Positions 59,696 to 64,000 of a stretch of DNA of 64,000 nt are shown in pieces. The stretch covers positions 6,447,001-6,511,000 of the forward strand of contig NZ_CP109067.1 in assembly GCF_035917335.1 (NCBI RefSeq). The letters run 5' to 3'. The DNA comes from Micromonospora sp. NBC_01813. GTDB taxonomy: Bacteria > Actinomycetota > Actinomycetes > Mycobacteriales > Micromonosporaceae. Every line of letters starts with the position of its first letter. Positions within the stretch are counted from its first letter, which is position 1. Under the pieces are notes generated by a model that was given only the letters and a program-made list of their open reading frames with translations, searched no databases and was not told the DNA's origin. The position numbers and the translations under genes were made by a program.

Positions 59696-59827
59696 CCTCG
59701 CCGCCGACCGTCACCGGATTCCCGCCGCCGAGACCCCCGCGACCACGCGTTCCGCACAGCGTCGAACACGCCGTCTACTCTTGAAGGCACACCACCGTGT
59801 GACAACCCCCCTGAGGGAGGCTGGACA

Positions 59828-60649
59828 GTGAAGACATCCAACCCGGTTCTGGCCCGGCTAGGCCAGGCGGCCGAGCGGGAGCGGGCGGCCGGGTACGCCC
59901 CTGCCGGTCCGTACGGGCAGCCCGGCCACGGGCAGCCATACCCGACGGCAGCCGGCTACCCGGCCGCGCCGCCTACCGTAGCGCCGATGACGATCGACGA
60001 CGTCGTCGTCAAGACCGTCACGCTGCTCGGCATCACCGGTCTGTCGGCGGCGGCGGCCTGGGTCCTGGTGCCTGACTCGCTGCTCGGTATCACCATGATC
60101 GGCTCGGCGATCGTCGGACTGGTCCTCGGCCTGATCATCTCGTTCTCCCGGATGGCGAACCCCGCCCTGATCGTCGCCTACGCCGTCATCGAGGGTGTCT
60201 TCGTCGGTCTGGTGAGCAAGTTCTTCCAGGTGGTCGCCGGCTACCAGGGCATCGTCCTACAGGCGGTGGTCGCCACCTTCGGCGTGTTCTTCCTGATGGC
60301 GGGGCTGTACAAACTCAAGGTCATCCGGGCCACCCCGAAGTTCACCCGCGGCCTCATCGCCGCGATGGCCGGCGTCTTCGCCGTCATGATGATCAACCTG
60401 GTGCTGGCGCTGTTCGGGGTCGACACCGGCCTGCGCAGTGGCGGTCCGATCGCGATCATCTTCAGCCTGATCTGCATCGTGATCGCTTCGCTGAGCTTCG
60501 TGCTCAGCTTCCACGAGGTCGAGGAAGGCGTCAGGCTCGGGCTGCCGCAGCGGTACTCCTGGGTCGCCGCGTTCGGCATCCTGGTCAGCCTGATCTGGCT
60601 CTACATCGAGATCCTGCGGTTGCTCAGCTTCTTCCAGGGCGACGACTGA
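59828..60649 (+). CDS. Bax inhibitor-1 / YccA family membrane protein
   Basis: 273 residues. A soluble N-terminus rich in Gly/Pro/Tyr/Gln (YAPAGPYGQPGHGQPYP) precedes seven membrane segments, TLLGITGLSAAAAWVLVP first. The C-terminal region has FHEVEEGVRLGLPQRYSWVAAFGIL, the conserved acidic stretch of the family that forms the pH-sensitive Ca2+ leak site in BsYetJ. Probable role in ion or membrane stress homeostasis. GTG with GGGAGG upstream, 132 bases after the tRNA. Confidence 0.9.
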   Translation: MKTSNPVLARLGQAAERERAAGYAPAGPYGQPGHGQPYPTAAGYPAAPPTVAPMTIDDVVVKTVTLLGITGLSAAAAWVLVPDSLLGITMIGSAIVGLVLGLIISFSRMANPALIVAYAVIEGVFVGLVSKFFQVVAGYQGIVLQAVVATFGVFFLMAGLYKLKVIRATPKFTRGLIAAMAGVFAVMMINLVLALFGVDTGLRSGGPIAIIFSLICIVIASLSFVLSFHEVEEGVRLGLPQRYSWVAAFGILVSLIWLYIEILRLLSFFQGDD

Positions 60650-60687
60650 CATAGCGGTACTCCGCAGCACCTCAGCGGGTCTGTTCG

Positions 60688-60734
60688 AGCGCGACGCCCG
60701 GTCCCCGGTCATTCCGGCGGCCGGGCTTCGCGCT
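60688..60734 (+). terminator. Probable terminator after Bax-inhibitor gene
   Basis: AGCGCGACGCCCGG and CCGGGCTTCGCGCT pair with one mismatch over 14 positions around a 19-base loop, 38 bases past the stop. Confidence 0.5.
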
Positions 60735-60749
60735 GTCTAGACTGCGCCG

Positions 60750-61121
60750 GTGCCCACGCGATTGCCCGACGATCAGGCGGACGCCCTGACCCAGCAGGTC
60801 GACCTGCTGGCCCGCCAGGTCGACCTGCTGATTCGGCAGGTGTCCCACTGGGAGGTCGCCCGCTGGGCGGTCGGCGGCGGCCGGCGGGCAGCCGATTTCC
60901 ATCACCTCGTGCAGGACGTCGCGGACCTGGGTGCCGCCGCAGAGGGTCGCCCCGGCCGGCCGGTGCCGCGACTTCGGCTCGACACCGCTTTGCCTGATCA
61001 GTTGCGGGTGGTGACGGCGGACCTGATCAGCGCCGCCACGGACGCGGCGGCCTCGGCGACGGACGTGGCGGTCCTCGAGACGGCCACGGCGGCCGTGCGG
61101 CGGCTGCGCGCCCAGCTCTGA
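60750..61121 (+). CDS. Hypothetical protein with QVDLL repeats
   Basis: 123 residues, not recognised. The N-terminal third carries the repeat QQVDLLARQVDLLIRQV, probably an amphipathic helix or short coiled coil; the rest is Ala/Asp/Val-rich helical. No membrane segment. GTG at 60750 has no ribosome binding site; a TAGACT box seven bases upstream suggests a leaderless transcript. It converges on the SGNH hydrolase gene. Confidence 0.6.
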   Translation: MPTRLPDDQADALTQQVDLLARQVDLLIRQVSHWEVARWAVGGGRRAADFHHLVQDVADLGAAAEGRPGRPVPRLRLDTALPDQLRVVTADLISAATDAAASATDVAVLETATAAVRRLRAQL

Positions 61122-61159
61122 CGGAGCCGGCTGTCGCGGTGCGGCCGGTTGGCGGGCGC

Positions 61160-61969
61160 TCAGTTGCGGGAGGCCGCCGTCGCCGCCCCGAGCACGGCCG
61201 GCAGCAGGGCATGCGCCCAGATGCGGTAGCCGTCGGCAGACGGATGGTAACCGTCGTAACAGTAGGTGCCGGGATCCGCGCGGAACACCGCCCCCGTCTC
61301 GCTGGCCAGATCGATCACCCGGGCACCCGCGTCCCGACCGGCCCGGGCCTGGGCCCGAGCGGTGCGCCGACCGAGCAGCCCGGCGATCTGCCGCAGCGGC
61401 GGCGCGATCGCCCGCGCCGCGCCCAGATCCGGGCAGGTGCCGACCACCACCTCCGTGCCGGCGCTGCGCAGCCGGCGTACCGCCGCCGCCAGGTGGACCG
61501 CCGACTCGCCCGGCCGGCGTAGCGCGGTCGCGTCGTTGGTGCCGATCAGGATGACGGCGACATCCGGACGTTCCCCGAGCAGTGCCCGTGCGACCTGGGT
61601 GGCCAGATCGCTGGACCTGGACCCGGCCACACCGACGCTGGACAGCAGCACCCGTCGCCGTGCGCCGGCCGCGTTGCCGCCGTCATGTTCGGCGAGCAGC
61701 CGGGCCAGTTGCCCGCCGACGGTGTCCGCCACCCGGTCCACCCCGACGCCGAGGGCGATCGAGTCACCGAGCAGCACCAGCCGCACCGGCGCACCGCCGG
61801 CCGGGCCGAGCGCCGCCCGCACCGCCAACCCCAGCTCGGGCTGGGCATAGCGGCGGTTACGAGCCAGCAGCACCTCGCTGACCAGGATCGCCGCGCTGCC
61901 GACGGCACTGGCGACCACCGCGGCGGCGGTGACCTGACCGACCCGTACGGCGACGTTTCTCGGGCTCAC
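61160..61969 (-). CDS. SGNH/GDSL hydrolase
   Basis: 269 residues. An N-terminal membrane segment or signal anchor (VTAAAVVASAVGSAAILV) is followed by the SGNH fold: block I LVLLGDSIALGVG (Ser), block III VILIGTNDATAL (Asn), block V CYDGYHPSADGYRIWA (Asp/His). Probably an extracytoplasmic esterase or lipase. GTG at 61969 has GGAAGG upstream. It begins 40 bases after its paralogue at 62010, and the pair are probably cotranscribed. Confidence 0.92.
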   Translation of the reverse strand: MSPRNVAVRVGQVTAAAVVASAVGSAAILVSEVLLARNRRYAQPELGLAVRAALGPAGGAPVRLVLLGDSIALGVGVDRVADTVGGQLARLLAEHDGGNAAGARRRVLLSSVGVAGSRSSDLATQVARALLGERPDVAVILIGTNDATALRRPGESAVHLAAAVRRLRSAGTEVVVGTCPDLGAARAIAPPLRQIAGLLGRRTARAQARAGRDAGARVIDLASETGAVFRADPGTYCYDGYHPSADGYRIWAHALLPAVLGAATAASRN

Positions 61970-62009
61970 AGGGTCACCTTCCGTCGGGATGGCTGCGGCG
62001 GGCACGGTC

Positions 62010-63137
62010 TCAGCTCTCCGGTGCGGCGGCGGTGAGCCCCGGTTCGTGTTCCTGACCGGAGGATACGGCCGACCCCCGGTCGTCGCTGTCGCGTTCGATG
62101 CCCGGCGGGCCGATGAGCCAGCTGAGCGCCACCGTCCGCCAGGATTGGCCGGACAGGATCGGGCGGCGGCGTAGCCGTGCCCACCGCCCGGCCGGCCCAC
62201 GTTCGTGCCCACCGACCCGGGTGCCGCGCACCTCGGTGCCGGCGTGGCGGACCGCCTCGTGCGCCGCCTGCGGCAGGGTGCGGACCTTTTCCCGCCCGGT
62301 GACCCCGGTACGCGAGGCGGTGCTGGTGCCGAGGGCGCCGAGTGCCGCGGGAAGCAGGACCGCGGCGGCCATCGCGTACCCCTCGGCCGAGGGATGGAAC
62401 CTGTCCCAGGAGTAGAGGCGGGTCGGTTCGGCGGCGAACCGGGGGCCCAACAGGTCGCCGAGGGAAACCGTCCACCCGCCGGCCTCGACCACCGCCACGG
62501 TCTGCGCGGCGGCCAACTGCCGGCTCCAGCGTCGAGCCAACCAGCGCAGCGGGGGTTTGACCGGTTTGATGGCACCCAAATCGGGGCAGGTGCCGACGAC
62601 GACCTCGGCACCGACGGCACGTAGTTGGCGCACCGTGTCGACCAGATGCCCGACCGCGACCTCGACCGGGGTGCGGGCGGTCACGTCGTTCCCACCGATC
62701 AGGATGACGGCCAGGTCCGGCTGTAGTTCCACCGCCGCCTCGACCTGGGGAACCAGGCCGACGGACCGCGCACCCACCACGGCCAGTCGATGCAGCCGGA
62801 CCGGCCGGCGTAGCCGCCGGGAGATCCCGTTGGCCAGTAGCGCGCCCAGCGTCTCCCGGGGCCGATGGACGCCGTACCCGGCGGCGGTCGAGTCGCCCAG
62901 CACCACCAGGGTCAACGGCGGTCCGGGCAGCCGGGCACCGTAGAGCCCGTCGCCGCGCGGCGGCGGAGCCTCCGCGAGTGGAATGATCCGGCGGGCCTGC
63001 CTGGCCTGGCCGTAGAGAGTGCCGGCGGTGGCCACCGCCACCGCCGCGGCGTTGGCGGCACCGAACGCGACCAGCCTGGCCACCCGCGTCGCCACTGTCC
63101 GACCGGCTGGGCGTGTCCCCGCGTCAACCGTGCTCAT
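62010..63137 (-). CDS. SGNH/GDSL hydrolase with long C-terminal tail
   Basis: 375 residues. A membrane segment (RLVAFGAANAAAVAVATAG) lies near the N-terminus, then block I LVVLGDSTAAGYG, block III VILIGGNDVTAR and block V SWDRFHPSAEGYAM. About 110 residues beyond the fold are basic and Gly/Ser/Arg-rich (not in the paralogue). It aligns with the neighbour over the whole catalytic domain, including VVVGTCPDLGA, so tandem duplication is clear. In M. tuberculosis an SGNH gene lies near cbs as here (Rv1075c). Confidence 0.92.
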   Translation of the reverse strand: MSTVDAGTRPAGRTVATRVARLVAFGAANAAAVAVATAGTLYGQARQARRIIPLAEAPPPRGDGLYGARLPGPPLTLVVLGDSTAAGYGVHRPRETLGALLANGISRRLRRPVRLHRLAVVGARSVGLVPQVEAAVELQPDLAVILIGGNDVTARTPVEVAVGHLVDTVRQLRAVGAEVVVGTCPDLGAIKPVKPPLRWLARRWSRQLAAAQTVAVVEAGGWTVSLGDLLGPRFAAEPTRLYSWDRFHPSAEGYAMAAAVLLPAALGALGTSTASRTGVTGREKVRTLPQAAHEAVRHAGTEVRGTRVGGHERGPAGRWARLRRRPILSGQSWRTVALSWLIGPPGIERDSDDRGSAVSSGQEHEPGLTAAAPES

Positions 63138-63308
63138 CGCGCCCCCCGACTGCGCTCCGGTGCTGCCGTCGTGCTGCGTCCTTCGAGATTATCTCGGTTC
63201 GCCGGGCGGGACCCGACCCGATTCGGGCCGGATGCTCGTGCGGCGGTATTTGCCTACGGGGGGCATCATTGGACGCGAGGGTCGTGGCGGGTGACGAGGA
63301 GGTGGCCG

Positions 63309-63665
63309 ATGGCCAGAACACTCAAGCGGGCGGCGGCGTTCGCGGCGCTGGGCCGGGCGTTGACCGCTGGCTCCCGTGGCGGACCGTCGCTGGGTCGGCG
63401 GGTGGCGGCACTGCCCCGGATGATCAGGGCGACGGCACGAGGCCAGTACGACGGTGGCATGCGGCTGGCGTTGATGACGGCCGCCGTGGCGTACGTCGCC
63501 TCCCCGTTCGACCTGGTGCCGGAGGCGCTGCTGATCCTGCTCGGCCTGGTCGACGACGCGCTCGTGGTGACCTGGCTGGCTGGCAGTGTGCTGGCCGAGA
63601 CCGAGCGGTTCCTCGCGTGGGAAGCGAGTCGTGAGTCAGTGGTTCCCGGTCAGGTCATCGGCTGA
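63309..63665 (+). CDS. DUF1232 (YkvA-like) protein
   Basis: 118 residues. The DUF1232 core MTAAVAYVASPFDLVPEALL contains the conserved SPxDLxP turn between two hydrophobic helices, with ILLGLVDDALVVTWL following. Function unknown; members are small membrane-associated proteins. ATG at 63309 has GAGGAGG six bases upstream. An upstream frame to 62865 is antisense to the SGNH gene and is not used. Confidence 0.85.
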   Translation: MARTLKRAAAFAALGRALTAGSRGGPSLGRRVAALPRMIRATARGQYDGGMRLALMTAAVAYVASPFDLVPEALLILLGLVDDALVVTWLAGSVLAETERFLAWEASRESVVPGQVIG

Positions 63666-63838
63666 CCGACGGGGCGGCGAGCCGGGTCGGGCCGTCGGCT
63701 GACAGAGACAGACTGACGACCCCCGGCCGCGTAGGCTGATCGCGACATACTCCACCGCCGGCAGCGGGCTGTTGTCGGCCGACGACCTCGACCCCGACGA
63801 TTGGCGCGTCGCCGGCGCCAGCAGAAGGGCACAACGAG

Positions 63839-64000
63839 GTGCGTTACCACGACAACGTCGTTGATCTCATCGGCAACACCCCGCTGGTACGCCTGCGTAA
63901 CGTCACCGCCGGGATCTCCGCGACGGTGTTGGCCAAAGTCGAGTACTTCAACCCGGGCGGTTCGGTGAAGGACCGGATCGCGCTGCGGATGGTCGAGGCT
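63839..64000 (+). CDS. cbs: Cystathionine beta-synthase, 5' end (partial)
   Basis: The first 54 residues, cut by the window edge. They read [19 protein letters not shown] at the start and [20 protein letters not shown] after; Lys in GSVKDR binds PLP. The sequence is closer to actinobacterial cystathionine beta-synthase (Rv1077 type) than to CysK, but the CBS domains that would prove it lie outside the window. GTG at 63839 has AGAAGGG upstream. Confidence 0.85.
   Translation, partial: MRYHDNVVDLIGNTPLVRLRNVTAGISATVLAKVEYFNPGGSVKDRIALRMVEA

Overview
The window is very GC-rich actinobacterial DNA: GTG starts are common, coding is dense, genes are joined by 4-base GTGA/ATGA overlaps, and the one tRNA lacks an encoded CCA. 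Gene order agrees with a Micromonosporaceae-type chromosome (Micromonospora, Salinispora, Solwaraspora relatives). Two blocks follow the order I remember from Mycobacterium tuberculosis: pcrA/uvrD1 - M23 peptidase - sucC - sucD - perM - purN - purH (0.1-12.8 kb), and mfd - mazG - eno - divIC - DUF501 - ppx (32.4-49.9 kb). The family assignment is inference; there is no rRNA or other marker to name a species.

Layout. 0.1-4.5 kb: helicase pcrA and two paralogous secreted M23 peptidases, one with a perfect Crp/GlxR-type site upstream. 4.9-17 kb: central metabolism (B12-binding mutase subunit, sucCD, purN/purH, folD, mdh, icd) with the membrane protein PerM, two DUF4190 proteins and a pentapeptide-repeat protein. 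17.1-21.9 kb, minus strand: galT, a DeoR regulator and a sulfation cassette made of a sulfurylase-like/APS kinase fusion, a sulfotransferase and a coupled 62-residue ORF. 22.2-25.7 kb: a four-gene ABC exporter operon. 25.8-30 kb: ppc and an S66 peptidase. 30-32.2 kb: an accessory patch with a DUF559 protein, a mini-GntR regulator, a CxxxxC-type small gene broken by a 16-bp duplication, and a cyclase remnant.

32.4-37.8 kb: mfd, a SurA-like lipoprotein and mazG. 37.9-45.35 kb is an interruption between mazG and eno. It holds lspA, an excisionase-like HTH gene, a decayed phd-vapC toxin-antitoxin pair, hypothetical genes, a GNAT acetyltransferase with two TTA codons, an HD phosphohydrolase, a DUF885 peptidase, nudC and a lipoprotein. 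45.6-49.9 kb: eno, divIC, DUF501, argA and ppx. 50-56 kb: dienelactone hydrolase, UdgB, then a five-gene DUF4129-membrane protein-MoxR-DUF58-membrane protein operon. 56.2-64 kb: type II NADH dehydrogenase, a polytopic GT-C-like protein, tRNA-Leu(UAA) (bldA type), a Bax-inhibitor-1 protein, two tandem SGNH hydrolases, a DUF1232 protein and the start of cystathionine beta-synthase.

The most distinctive points are: the sulfation cassette, whose ATP-sulfurylase half has lost its signature catalytic motifs while the APS-kinase half is intact; three recently decaying small genes with visible repeat-driven frameshifts; and the presence in one window of the UUA-decoding tRNA and of TTA codons that I found only in accessory genes. 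I saw no CRISPR array, prophage, intact insertion sequence or complete biosynthetic cluster.
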